Source: Allobosea sp. 117 (GTDB taxonomy: Bacteria; Pseudomonadota; Alphaproteobacteria; Rhizobiales; Xanthobacteraceae). From it: a DNA stretch of 64,000 bases. Below, one piece after another: positions 43,303 to 51,880 of this stretch (position 1 is the stretch's first letter; every line of letters begins with the position of its first letter). The position numbers were made by a program, and so were the translations under genes. The notes below the pieces were generated by a model. The model did not search any database and was not told where the DNA came from. It worked only from the letters and a program-made list of their open reading frames with translations. The stretch covers positions 682,001-746,000 of the forward strand of contig NZ_JNLC01000010.1 in the NCBI RefSeq assembly GCF_000702305.1, written 5' to 3'.

Positions 43303-43878
43303 TCAGGCGGCCACACTGGCCGCGGATTCTTGCTCGCCGTGCCACACGCCCTCGATCAGGCGGCCGGCCTCCTCGATGACGCGCGAGATGCGGCCTTCCA
43401 GTGCCGGGCTGGCGACGCGATGGTTCTCGAAGTCGGTCTCGACCGCATAGAGCGGCGTCGGCAGCACAAGGCTGCGGAAGAACGCGAAGAGCGGCCGAAG
43501 CTGGTGATCGGGCACGAGGCCGTGGAGCGGCGTACCGCCGGTCGCGACGAGCACGACCGGTTTGCTGGCCAGCCGGTCGTAGCCGACAAGATCGAACAGA
43601 TGCTTGAGCGCACCCGAATAGGAGGCGCGATAGACCGGCGAGCCCACCACGAGCACGTCGGCGGCTTCGAGCGACCGGATCAGGGCGGTGCCTTCCTCGT
43701 CGAGCTGCGCGGCTGTCAGCGCGCGGAACAGGACAGGGGCCGCGTCCACCAGCTCGATGACGTGCTCACCTGCTCCGAGGCAATCCGCGAGGCGGTGCGT
43801 GACTTCGCTCACGAGCGCCGCGGTTCGCGAGGGCCGCTTCACATTACCGGAGATGCCGAAGACCAAACGCGCGGACAT
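43303..43878 (-). CDS. NADPH-dependent FMN reductase (SsuE/MsuE-like)
   Basis: A 191-residue flavodoxin-fold reductase. The FMN phosphate loop is GISGNVKRPSRT (8-19), and GSPVYRASYSGALKHLFDLV carries the conserved isoalloxazine contact. It supplies FMNH2 to the SfnG-type monooxygenase next door and perhaps to the monooxygenases at 47566 and 53471, which have no reductase of their own. GAGGAAAATA precedes the ATG at 43878; an upstream in-frame GTG is discarded. First gene of the sfnG-liv unit. Confidence 0.9.
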   Translation of the reverse strand: MSARLVFGISGNVKRPSRTAALVSEVTHRLADCLGAGEHVIELVDAAPVLFRALTAAQLDEEGTALIRSLEAADVLVVGSPVYRASYSGALKHLFDLVGYDRLASKPVVLVATGGTPLHGLVPDHQLRPLFAFFRSLVLPTPLYAVETDFENHRVASPALEGRISRVIEEAGRLIEGVWHGEQESAASVAA

Positions 43879-44499
43879 TATTTTCCTCACTCGGGGAATG
43901 GGTCTCGGAAATGAAAACCATATTTTCTATCGAAAAGATAGACTGATTCATTGTGCACGTCTCGACATTCGGCGACGCCAGCTGGCGGGCCTACCTTTAC
44001 CGTTCCCAGGTCGGATATGTTCGCTGCTCCATCAGGAGAAAAACGATCGGGCGGGCGGTGTCACACGTCGTTCGCGCGACGAGATCTGCCCCAAGTTGGT
44101 GAGTTGCGGGAGGGAAACACCGACGCAGATCGCCTCGCAATATTGAGAGCCGCGCATGTGGCCAGCTGAAGCAAAGGCGCGGAGTAGAGGTAGGCGCACC
44201 GTAGATAGGCGGGTCACTCGACGAGATACGTCACCGATCGGTAGACGGGCTCCGGTGCAAGCTTGCCTTGCCGCTCAGGGCGGCTTGGGCGCTCGGGATT
44301 AGGTGAGGCTTCTTAATGGTGGCCGCAAGTTTGGGAGAAGCAGTCCTGCTGTTCGACGCAGCGACGTCCTTTTATGCCGAGAACGAGCAAACTTAGCCAC
44401 TGGCAAGCCGGGTCTGCCTGCCCGTTTCGCCGACGTGCTGGAAGTGATCGGCGACAAGGCTGCGTCCGCCAAACAGACTTTTCTCAGATCACCTAAGGG
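43879..44499. other. Long intergenic region upstream of the FMN-reductase gene
   Basis: About 620 bases without a supported gene. The part next to the reductase holds an inverted repeat TCTATC-GAAAA-GATAGA (43926-43942). The remainder (43960-44499) has several short frames with mixed codon use and no ribosome-binding sites. It may include remnants too decayed to name, and separates two cotranscribed sets that point the same way. Confidence 0.5.
43926..43942. promoter_or_regulatory. Inverted repeat upstream of FMN reductase
   Basis: TCTATC and GATAGA, perfect 6-bp arms with a GAAAA spacer, about 50 bases before the reductase ATG, in an otherwise AT-rich patch. Candidate operator for the sfnG-liv operon. 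Confidence 0.4.
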
Positions 44500-46008
44500 T
44501 CATGAGCTTCCCTCTTTGAAAACCTCCGCACGGCGGCTTTGTATGCCGGGAACCAGGGTTATAAGCAGCAGCCCGGCCGCCGCCAGCAGCAACGTCAGAC
44601 TGATCGGCTTGTCGATGAAGGTCATGGCGTCGCCATGGGCGACCCGCATGGCGCGGCGGAAATTTTCCTCCAGCATCGGCCCGATGATGAAGGCGAGCAG
44701 CAGCGGCGTCGGCTCGCAGTCGAGGCGCGAGAGCACGTAGCCGAACAGCCCGGCGGCGAACAGCACCACGACATCGAAGGTGGAGTTGTTCACGCTGTAG
44801 GCGCCGATGCAGCAGAACAGGATGATCGCCGGCACCAGGCGGCGGTAGGGGATGCGCAGGATCGACACCCAGATGGCGATCAGCGGCAGGTTGATGATCA
44901 AGAGCATCGCATTGCCGATCCACATGGAGCAGACCACGCCCCAGAACAGCTCGGGGCGCTGCGTGACCACCTGCGGCCCCGGCGAAATGCCGTGGATGGT
45001 CATGGCGCCGATCATCAGCGCGGTGACCGCGCCCGAGGGCATGCCCAGCGTCAGCATCGGCACGAAGGAGGTCTGCGCGGCGGCGTTATTGGCGCTCTCC
45101 GGCGCCGCGAGGCCCTCGATGGCGCCCTTGCCGAAGCGCTCCGGCGTGCGCGAAATCCTCTTCTCCAGCATATAGGCGGAGAAGGAGGCGAGCAGCGTGC
45201 CGCTGCCCGGCAATATGCCGAGCACGGTGCCGACCCCGGTGCCGCGCAGGATCGGCAGCGCCGAGGCCTTCAGGTCCGCCCATTTCGGCCAGAGCCCGGA
45301 GATGCGGCTCTTGATGACGTCGCCGTTCCCCGGCGTCTCCAGCGTGCGTAAGATCTCCGAGATGCCGAACAGGCCCATGGCCAGCGGGATGAAGTCGATG
45401 CCGTCGCGCAGCTCGGCGATGCCGAAGGTGTAGCGCGCCTTGCTGGTCTCGACGTCGGTGCCGATCAGCCCGAGCGCGAGGCCGATCAGCACCATGGCGA
45501 GCGAGTTCAGCACCGAGCCCTTGCCCATCACCATCACCGCGACGATGGCGAGCACCATCAGCGCGACATTCTCCGCCGGCCCGAACATCAGCCCGAGTTC
45601 GGAAAGCGTTCCGGCCGATCCGGCGATGAAGAAGGTCGACACCGTGCCAGCGAACAGCGAGCCGATGGCGGCGATGCCGAGTGCCACCCCGGCGCGGCCC
45701 TGCCTCGCCATTTGGTGGCCGTCGAGCGCGGTGATGATGCCGGAGGATTCGCCCGGCATGTTGACGAGGATCGCCGTGGTCGAGCCGCCATATTGCGCGC
45801 CGTAATAAATGCCGGCCAGCATGATGAGCGCGCCCACCGCCGGCAGGTCGAAGGTGATCGGCAGCAATATGGCGATGGTGGTGGCGGGACCGATGCCCGG
45901 CAGCACGCCGACCAGCGTGCCGAGCAGGGCGCCGATGAGGCAGAACAGCAGGTTCTGCCAGGTGAGCGCGACCTCGAAGCCGAGGCCGAGGTGACCGAGA
46001 AGTTCCAT
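44500..46008 (-). CDS. tctA: Tripartite tricarboxylate transporter large membrane subunit TctA
   Basis: A 502-residue permease with about twelve helices. GTLVGVLPGIGPATTIAILLPITF and GIYYGAQYGGSTTAILVNMPGE are the TctA hallmarks, and the second half repeats the pattern in GTVLGILPGSGTLLASFSAY. Its start overlaps the tctB stop by one base (46008). It forms the secondary, ion-driven importer with TctB and the Bug protein encoded divergently at 46556. The open frame upstream of 46008 is a tctB shadow. Confidence 0.93.
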   Translation of the reverse strand: MELLGHLGLGFEVALTWQNLLFCLIGALLGTLVGVLPGIGPATTIAILLPITFDLPAVGALIMLAGIYYGAQYGGSTTAILVNMPGESSGIITALDGHQMARQGRAGVALGIAAIGSLFAGTVSTFFIAGSAGTLSELGLMFGPAENVALMVLAIVAVMVMGKGSVLNSLAMVLIGLALGLIGTDVETSKARYTFGIAELRDGIDFIPLAMGLFGISEILRTLETPGNGDVIKSRISGLWPKWADLKASALPILRGTGVGTVLGILPGSGTLLASFSAYMLEKRISRTPERFGKGAIEGLAAPESANNAAAQTSFVPMLTLGMPSGAVTALMIGAMTIHGISPGPQVVTQRPELFWGVVCSMWIGNAMLLIINLPLIAIWVSILRIPYRRLVPAIILFCCIGAYSVNNSTFDVVVLFAAGLFGYVLSRLDCEPTPLLLAFIIGPMLEENFRRAMRVAHGDAMTFIDKPISLTLLLAAAGLLLITLVPGIQSRRAEVFKEGSS

Positions 46009-46466
46009 CACGAGAGAGTCGGGAGCATGGGCAGCGGCAGGCCGAGCGCGACGGAGAAGACGAGGCCGGCCACCCCGGCCAGCCCGCCGGCGAGCACCAC
46101 CCGCTCGGGCAGCCCCTCGCCCTGCTGCGCGAGCGAGGAGACGAACACCGTCACCATGGCGCTGGCGATGAGACCGACCGGCTGGATCAGCGCCGCGAAG
46201 GCGAGGATGCCGATGCCGATGCTCGCCGCCCCGCGCCACTGGATCGGCGCCTCGGCGGGCTGGTCGGCGCGGCGGGCGGGGTAGGAGACGAGCCCGCGCG
46301 CGATGATGCCGGCGGCCACCAGAAGCAGGCCGATCGCCACCGCCCGCGGCACGAAGCCCGGCCCCATGCGCACCGCGGTGCCGGGTGAAAGATGATTGCC
46401 GAAGAGAAGCAGCACGGCGCCGAAGACGGCGACGATGCCGCCGGTGAGAAGATCGCGAAGGGGCAT
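46008..46466 (-). CDS. tctB: Tripartite tricarboxylate transporter small membrane subunit TctB
   Basis: A 152-residue protein with four predicted helices, the standard size of TctB. The N-terminus MPLRDLLTGGIVAVFGAVLLL and RMGPGFVPRAVAIGLLLVAAG are family-typical. It is first in the tctBA operon, divergent from the Bug binding protein with a 90-base AT-rich gap. Confidence 0.9.
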   Translation of the reverse strand: MPLRDLLTGGIVAVFGAVLLLFGNHLSPGTAVRMGPGFVPRAVAIGLLLVAAGIIARGLVSYPARRADQPAEAPIQWRGAASIGIGILAFAALIQPVGLIASAMVTVFVSSLAQQGEGLPERVVLAGGLAGVAGLVFSVALGLPLPMLPTLS

Positions 46467-46499
46467 GGGGAATTCACTCCGGTATTTAGTATATTTTTC

Positions 46500-46522
46500 C
46501 TATAGACAATTATGATTGTCAA
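46500..46522. promoter_or_regulatory. AT-rich divergent promoter with inverted repeat
   Basis: CTATAGA (46500-46506) is followed by GACAAT-TATG-ATTGTC (46505-46520). The minus strand carries TTGACA (46522-46517) as a possible -35 for tctB. ATTTAGT lies just upstream, as in the region at 35311-35324. Confidence 0.4.
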
Positions 46523-46555
46523 TTTAGGATGCCCGCGATTTTCGGAGACATCCCC

Positions 46556-47554
46556 ATGAAAGCTTTCCTGTCGCGCCGCGCCGCCCTCGTTCTCGCCGGC
46601 GCCGCATTCACCCTCTCCCTCGCGCCCGCCTCGGCGGAGGAGATCGACGTCTCGAAATATCCGCAGGGGACGGTGCGCATCGTCGTCACCTCCTCGGCCG
46701 GCGCGAGCGCCGACGCCCTCGCCCGCACCGTCGCCCGCGAGCTCGGCAAGATCTGGGGCAAGGACCCGGTGGTGGAGAACGTGCCAGGCTCGAACGGCAA
46801 TATCGGCCTGGAGCAGGTCGCCAATTCGAAGCCCGACGGGCTGACCATCGCGGTCGGCGGTGACAAGGTGCCGCTCAACGCGATCTTCTATGGGCCGGAG
46901 CTCAAGACCGACCTCATCAAGGACCTGTCGACGGTCACCAAGGCGGTCGCCAACCCGCAGATCATCGTCGTACGGCCCTCGCTCGGCGTGAAGAACCTCG
47001 ACGAATATCTGAAGCTCGCCAAGGAGAAGGACGGCGCGCTCACCGTCGGCACGCCCTCGAACGGCGGCGCCCACCACATCGGGCATCTGCTGCTGGGGGA
47101 GAAGACCAACACCAAATACACATTCATCCCCTACAAGGGCGGCGCCCCGGCGGTGACCGACTTGCTCGGCGGTCATATCGACGCGGTGATCATCACGCTC
47201 GCCGCCGTCACCGAACATGTGCGCGCCGGCCGCCTGGTCGCCATCGGCGTGTCGACCGCCGCCCGCTCCCCTGCCCTGCCGGACGTGCCGACCTTCCAGG
47301 AGCAGGGCATCAAGGATTTCGACGTCTCGACCTGGCAGGGTTTCCATGTCTCCGCCAAGACGCCGCGCCCGCTGGTCGAGAAGATCAACCGCGACTTCGT
47401 GAAGGCGCTGACCGCGCCGGAGGTGAAGAGCTTCCTCGAAGGTCAAGGCTTCTCGGTGGTCGCCTCCACCGCCGAGCAAGGCGACGCCACGGTGCGTTCC
47501 GATTTCGAACGCTATGGCGCGGTGATCAAGGCCGCCAACATCAAGCTCGACTGA
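46556..47554 (+). CDS. Bug/TctC-family tripartite tricarboxylate transporter binding protein
   Basis: A 332-residue periplasmic protein, signal peptide cleaved near ASA27. TVRIVVTSSAGASADALAR replaces the usual PFAAGG loop, so the ligand-binding loop is divergent. ENVPGSNGNIGLEQVANSKPDG and LLGGHIDAVIITLAAVTEHVRAG are typical. GGAG precedes the ATG at 46556. It pairs with the divergent tctBA and leads a plus-strand operon of monooxygenases and an ABC importer, which suggests a sulfur-containing acid as ligand. Confidence 0.9.
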   Translation: MKAFLSRRAALVLAGAAFTLSLAPASAEEIDVSKYPQGTVRIVVTSSAGASADALARTVARELGKIWGKDPVVENVPGSNGNIGLEQVANSKPDGLTIAVGGDKVPLNAIFYGPELKTDLIKDLSTVTKAVANPQIIVVRPSLGVKNLDEYLKLAKEKDGALTVGTPSNGGAHHIGHLLLGEKTNTKYTFIPYKGGAPAVTDLLGGHIDAVIITLAAVTEHVRAGRLVAIGVSTAARSPALPDVPTFQEQGIKDFDVSTWQGFHVSAKTPRPLVEKINRDFVKALTAPEVKSFLEGQGFSVVASTAEQGDATVRSDFERYGAVIKAANIKLD

Positions 47555-47565
47555 GGCGCCGCGTC

Positions 47566-48903
47566 ATGAACAGCGACAGCCGCATCCACCTCAACGTCTT
47601 CGTGCCGACCACCGGCCACCACGAGGCGTCCTGGCTCTATCCCGAGACGCAGCCGGAGCGCGTCACCGAGGTCGGCTATTATCGCGAGGTGGCGGCGATC
47701 GCTGAGCGCGGCAAGTTCGACTCGCTGTTCCTCGCCGACCAGCTCGCGCTCGGCCGCAGCGTGCGGCACGTCGCGCAGGGCCGGCTGGAACCGCTGACGC
47801 TGCTTTCCGCGCTGTCGGGCTCGACCGAGCGCATCGGGCTCATCGGCACCGCCTCCACCACCTATTCCGAACCCTACAACCTCGCCCGGCAGTTCGCCTC
47901 GCTGGACCATATCAGCGGCGGCCGGGCGGGCTGGAACATCGTCACCTCCTGGTCGGCCGAGGCGGCCGGCAATTTCGGCCTTGCCCAGCGCAACTCGCAT
48001 TCCGACCGCTACCGCCGCGCCACCGAATATGTCGAGGTGGTGCGCAAGCTGTGGGACAGTTGGGAGGACGACGCCCGCGTCTTCGACCGCGCGCGCGGCA
48101 TCTATGCCGACACCGACCGCATCCATCCCATCGACCATGAGGGCGAGGAATTCCGGGTGCGCGGTCCGCTCGACCTGCCGCGCCCGCCGCAGGGCAACCC
48201 GGTGCTGGTGCAGGCCGGCTCCTCCGATGAGGGGCGGACCTTCGCAGCGCGCTACGCCGAGGCGATCTTCACCGCGCAGCAGGAGCTCGCCGACGCGCAG
48301 GACTTCTATGCCGACGTGAAGCGCCGGGCGATCGCCTTCGGCCGCGGCCCGGACGGCGTGAAGATCCTGCCGGGCCTCTCGCCCATCATCGGCTCGACGC
48401 AGGCCGAGGCAGACGCGCTGGAGGAGCGGCTCAACGACCTCACCTTGCCGGTGGTCGGGCTGAAGCATCTCTCGCAGCGTTTCGACGGCTTCGATTTCAG
48501 CGGTTTCCCGCTCGACGAGCCGATCCCGGTCGAGGCGTTCCCGAAGCCGGAGACGGTGCAGGGCGCGCAGAGCCGCTCGCAGGTGATCCTCAACCTCGTC
48601 GAGCGCGAGCGCCCGACCCTGCGCCAGCTCCTGCGCCGTCTCGCCGGCGGGCGCGGCCACAAGGTGCTGGCCGGCACGCCCGCGGCAATCGCCGACCACA
48701 TCGAGAGCTGGGTCGCGAACCGCGCCGCCGACGGCTTCAACATCATGCCGGCCTTCATGCCCGGCGGGCTGTCCGCCTTCGTCGACGAGGTGGTGCCGCT
48801 CCTCCAGCGGCGCGGGCTGTTCCGTACCGACTATGCCGGGCGGACGCTGCGCGAGCACTACGGGCTGGCGCGGCCGGAGAGCCGCTACGCCCGCTCGGCC
48901 TGA
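47566..48903 (+). CDS. Flavin-dependent monooxygenase of the NtaA/SnaA/DszA family (1)
   Basis: A 445-residue luciferase-fold enzyme. Hallmarks are FVPTTGHHEASW (12-23), STTYSEPYNLARQFAS (97-112), SGGRAGWNIVTS (117-128) and the closing GTPAAIADHIESWVANRAAD and GRTLREHYGL. Members use FMNH2 and oxygen to cleave C-S or C-N bonds, as DszA does with dibenzothiophene sulfone. It starts 11 bases after the Bug gene. About 35-45 percent identity by eye to the copy at 53471. No flavin reductase is in this operon. Confidence 0.88.
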   Translation: MNSDSRIHLNVFVPTTGHHEASWLYPETQPERVTEVGYYREVAAIAERGKFDSLFLADQLALGRSVRHVAQGRLEPLTLLSALSGSTERIGLIGTASTTYSEPYNLARQFASLDHISGGRAGWNIVTSWSAEAAGNFGLAQRNSHSDRYRRATEYVEVVRKLWDSWEDDARVFDRARGIYADTDRIHPIDHEGEEFRVRGPLDLPRPPQGNPVLVQAGSSDEGRTFAARYAEAIFTAQQELADAQDFYADVKRRAIAFGRGPDGVKILPGLSPIIGSTQAEADALEERLNDLTLPVVGLKHLSQRFDGFDFSGFPLDEPIPVEAFPKPETVQGAQSRSQVILNLVERERPTLRQLLRRLAGGRGHKVLAGTPAAIADHIESWVANRAADGFNIMPAFMPGGLSAFVDEVVPLLQRRGLFRTDYAGRTLREHYGLARPESRYARSA

Positions 48904-48958
48904 CCGCACTCGTCGCACTGACCACGCATTTCACTGCACCGACCGTACGGAGCCTTTC

Positions 48959-50116
48959 GTGTCGTCCTCCACCGCCCTCCGCCATCCCGCCACCGAGCCG
49001 ACGACCGCCGAACGGCCCCGGCTGGAGCTGCGCGCCCTACGCAAGCAGCTCGGCGACACGGCGGCGGTGAACGGCATCGACCTCAGGGTCGCGCCGGGAG
49101 AAAGCGTCGTTCTTCTGGGGCCCAGCGGCTGCGGCAAGACCACGACGCTGCGCATGGTGGCCGGCTTCCTGCAGCCCGACGGCGGCGAGATCCATCTCAA
49201 CGGTGCGCTCGCCTCCAATGCGGGCTTCTCGCTGCCGCCCGAGAAGCGGCGCCTCGGCATGGTGTTCCAGACCTATGCCGTGTGGCCGCACCGGACGGTT
49301 GCCGAGAATGTCGGCTACGGGCTTGAAGTCGCCGGCAAAAAGAGAGGCGAAGTGGAGGCCGTGGTGGCCGCCGTGCTCGATCTGGTGCAGCTCGGCAGCC
49401 TCGCCAGGCGCTACCCGGCGGAGCTGTCCGGGGGCCAGCAGCAGCGTGTCGCGCTGGCCCGCGCGCTGGCGACCAAGCCCTCTCTGCTGCTGCTCGACGA
49501 GCCGCTCTCGAATCTGGACGCCTCGCTGCGCGAGGAGATGCGCTTCGAGCTGCGCGCGCTGCAGAAGGACATCGGCCTGACGACGCTTTACGTCACCCAT
49601 GATCAGGACGAGGCGCTGGTCCTCGCCGACCGCATCGTGGTGATGAACAAGGGCCGCATCGAGCAGATCGGCACGCCCGAGGAGGTCTACCGCACGCCGG
49701 CCAGCCGCTTCGTCGGTGGGTTCATCGGCATCGCCAACCTGCTCGAGGGCGAGGTCGAGACCGTCGACCGCGCCGGCGGGCGGGTGCGCGTTGCGCTCGA
49801 TGCCGGCGACCGCATCTGGTCGGCCTCCACCGACCGCTGGCTCGCCGGCGCGGTTCCCGGCACCCGTGCGACGGTGCTGCTGCGCCCGGAGGACATCCGT
49901 CTCGACCGGCCGGAAGCCCCGGATCAGGAACAGGGAATCGAGGTCTCCTTCGGCTCGGAATCGTTCCTCGGCAGCCACTACGAGCTGAAGCTGCGTGCCG
50001 GCGGCCTGACTCCGGATGGCATCTTATTGCGCGTCCAGTCCCGCCTGCGCGGCACCTTCGTCGACGGGCGCACTCGTCTTTGGGCGCGGCCGGGCAGCGC
50101 CTGGGTGGTAGCGTGA
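48959..50116 (+). CDS. ABC transporter ATP-binding protein, FbpC/PotA type
   Basis: A 385-residue ATPase. Walker A GPSGCGKTT is at 54-62, signature LSGGQ at 156-160 and Walker B LLLLDEP at 176-182, followed by a TOBE-like domain. Translation most likely begins at a GTG (48959) because CGGAG precedes it and the ATG upstream overlaps the monooxygenase. It works with the double permease next to it and the binding protein at 54894. Family resemblance is to ferric-iron or polyamine importers; context argues for an organosulfur ligand. Confidence 0.88.
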   Translation: MSSSTALRHPATEPTTAERPRLELRALRKQLGDTAAVNGIDLRVAPGESVVLLGPSGCGKTTTLRMVAGFLQPDGGEIHLNGALASNAGFSLPPEKRRLGMVFQTYAVWPHRTVAENVGYGLEVAGKKRGEVEAVVAAVLDLVQLGSLARRYPAELSGGQQQRVALARALATKPSLLLLDEPLSNLDASLREEMRFELRALQKDIGLTTLYVTHDQDEALVLADRIVVMNKGRIEQIGTPEEVYRTPASRFVGGFIGIANLLEGEVETVDRAGGRVRVALDAGDRIWSASTDRWLAGAVPGTRATVLLRPEDIRLDRPEAPDQEQGIEVSFGSESFLGSHYELKLRAGGLTPDGILLRVQSRLRGTFVDGRTRLWARPGSAWVVA

Positions 50117-50126
50117 GGGCGGCGTC

Positions 50127-51866
50127 ATGAGCGAGATCGCAGCCCCCGACCACCTCGCCGCGTCCCGAGGGACCGGCTTCGTCGACTCGCTGCTACGCCG
50201 ACTGGCCGCGCTGCAGCCCGTGCGCTTCCTCGTCATCGGCCTGTCGATCGCGGTGCTGCTGGCGCTGATCGCCTATCCGCTGGTGCTGCTGACCGGCTAC
50301 AGCCTCGTCGATGCGCAGGGGAACCTGACCTTCGAGACCTTCGAAAAAGCCTTCGCTCGCCGCGGCATGTGGCAGGCGACGGTCAATTCCGGCTGGCTGG
50401 TGCTGTTCGTGACGCTCGGAAGCTGCGCCCTCGGTATCCCGCTGGCTTGGATCGTCGCACGCACCGACGCCCCGGGGAAAACGCTCGTCACCCTCGCCGC
50501 CGGCGTCTCCTTCGTGATCCCGACCTTCATCTCGGTGATTTCGTGGATCTTTCTCGCCGCGCCGAACTCCGGCTACCTCAACAAGCTGGCTATCGAGCTG
50601 TTCGGCTTCGAGAAGGCGCCGTTCAACATCATGAGCTTCGGCGGCCTCGTCTTCATCGAGATCGTCGGCGTCTACCCGCTGGTGTTCTTCGCGGTGAACG
50701 CGGCGCTGAACAATGTCGACGCCAGCCATGAGCAGGCTGCGCGCATCCTCGGCGCCGGCCGGCTGCGCACCACCCTCACCATCACCCTGCCGCTGGTGCG
50801 CCCGGCGATCCTCTCCGCGGTGATCCTAGTGATGCTCGACGCGCTCTCCTCCTTCGGCGCGCCGTCGGCCATCGGCACCATGGCCAATTTCTCGGTCATC
50901 ACCACGAAGATCTACGACCTTTTGAAGTTCCCGCCGCAGTTCAACTACGCGGCGGCGGTCGCCATGCCGATCATGATCTTCACGGCAATCAGCCTGCTGA
51001 TCCAGAAATACGCGATCCGGGCGGAGAACTTCCGCACCCTCACCGGCAAGGCGACGCCGGGGCAGATCCTCGCGCTCGGGCGCTGGCGTTGGGTGGCGGG
51101 CGGCTTCTGCCTGATCGTCGCGCTCGTCACCGCCGTGCTGCCGGTCGGCGCGCTGCTGCTGCTCTCGGTGCTGTCCTCCTTCGGCGCCGACATCCGGCTC
51201 GATAACCTCGTCGGCAAGCACTACGCGCTGATCTTCGACGAGAACTTCGCCGCCCGCGCCTCGATCCTGCACAGCCTCTTGCTGGCGCTGGCGACCGCCA
51301 CCGTCTGCGCCACGCTTGGCCTCGTGCTGGGCTGGGTGGTGGAGCGGTTCCGCTTTTTCGGCCGCGAGCTGATCGGCTTCCTCGTGATGATCGCCTACGG
51401 CTTTCCCTCCATTGCCTACGCGGTGGGGATCCTGATGGGCTATGTCGACCTGTTCTACGGCACGCTCACGCTCATCCTCATCGCCTATGCCGGCAAGCTG
51501 CTGCCCATCGCCTTCGTGCTGGTGAGGAACGGCATCCAGCAGCTCTCGACCGACCTCGAGGAAGCCGCGCGCATCTCCGGCGCCGGCTGGCTGCGCTCGA
51601 TCAAGGACGTCACCTTCCCGCTGGTGCGCGGGGCGGTGGGCATCGCTTGGGTGCTCGTCTTCTCGCTGAGCCTGCGCGAGCTCTCCATGTCGGCGATCCT
51701 CGCCCAGTCGGACACGCAGGTGATGCCGACCGTGGTGCTGCAGTTCATCGAGGACGGCGCGGTCGAGCTCGCCGCCGCGCTGGCGGTGGTCATCGTCGTC
51801 GTCAGTCTCTCCATGCTCGGCCTCATCCGCCTGTTCACTGCCAAGAAGACGGCGGCCGTCAGCTAG
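50127..51866 (+). CDS. ABC transporter permease, fused two-domain (FbpB type)
   Basis: A 579-residue permease with two fused membrane domains of about six helices each. Each has an EAA loop: EQAARILGAGRLRTTLTITLP near 202-222 and EEAARISGAGWLRSIKDVTFP starting near 478. The N-terminal helix is at about 34-58. It lies 10 bases after the ATPase gene and forms the channel alone, as in FbpB/ThiP. Confidence 0.9.
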   Translation: MSEIAAPDHLAASRGTGFVDSLLRRLAALQPVRFLVIGLSIAVLLALIAYPLVLLTGYSLVDAQGNLTFETFEKAFARRGMWQATVNSGWLVLFVTLGSCALGIPLAWIVARTDAPGKTLVTLAAGVSFVIPTFISVISWIFLAAPNSGYLNKLAIELFGFEKAPFNIMSFGGLVFIEIVGVYPLVFFAVNAALNNVDASHEQAARILGAGRLRTTLTITLPLVRPAILSAVILVMLDALSSFGAPSAIGTMANFSVITTKIYDLLKFPPQFNYAAAVAMPIMIFTAISLLIQKYAIRAENFRTLTGKATPGQILALGRWRWVAGGFCLIVALVTAVLPVGALLLLSVLSSFGADIRLDNLVGKHYALIFDENFAARASILHSLLLALATATVCATLGLVLGWVVERFRFFGRELIGFLVMIAYGFPSIAYAVGILMGYVDLFYGTLTLILIAYAGKLLPIAFVLVRNGIQQLSTDLEEAARISGAGWLRSIKDVTFPLVRGAVGIAWVLVFSLSLRELSMSAILAQSDTQVMPTVVLQFIEDGAVELAAALAVVIVVVSLSMLGLIRLFTAKKTAAVS

Positions 51867-51880
51867 CTGGAACCGTTCCC

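Noticed and set aside
44303..44740. 145-codon plus-strand frame over the tctA end
   Set aside because: Overlaps the real tctA gene and has no ribosome-binding site; the part before 44500 does not resemble any known protein.
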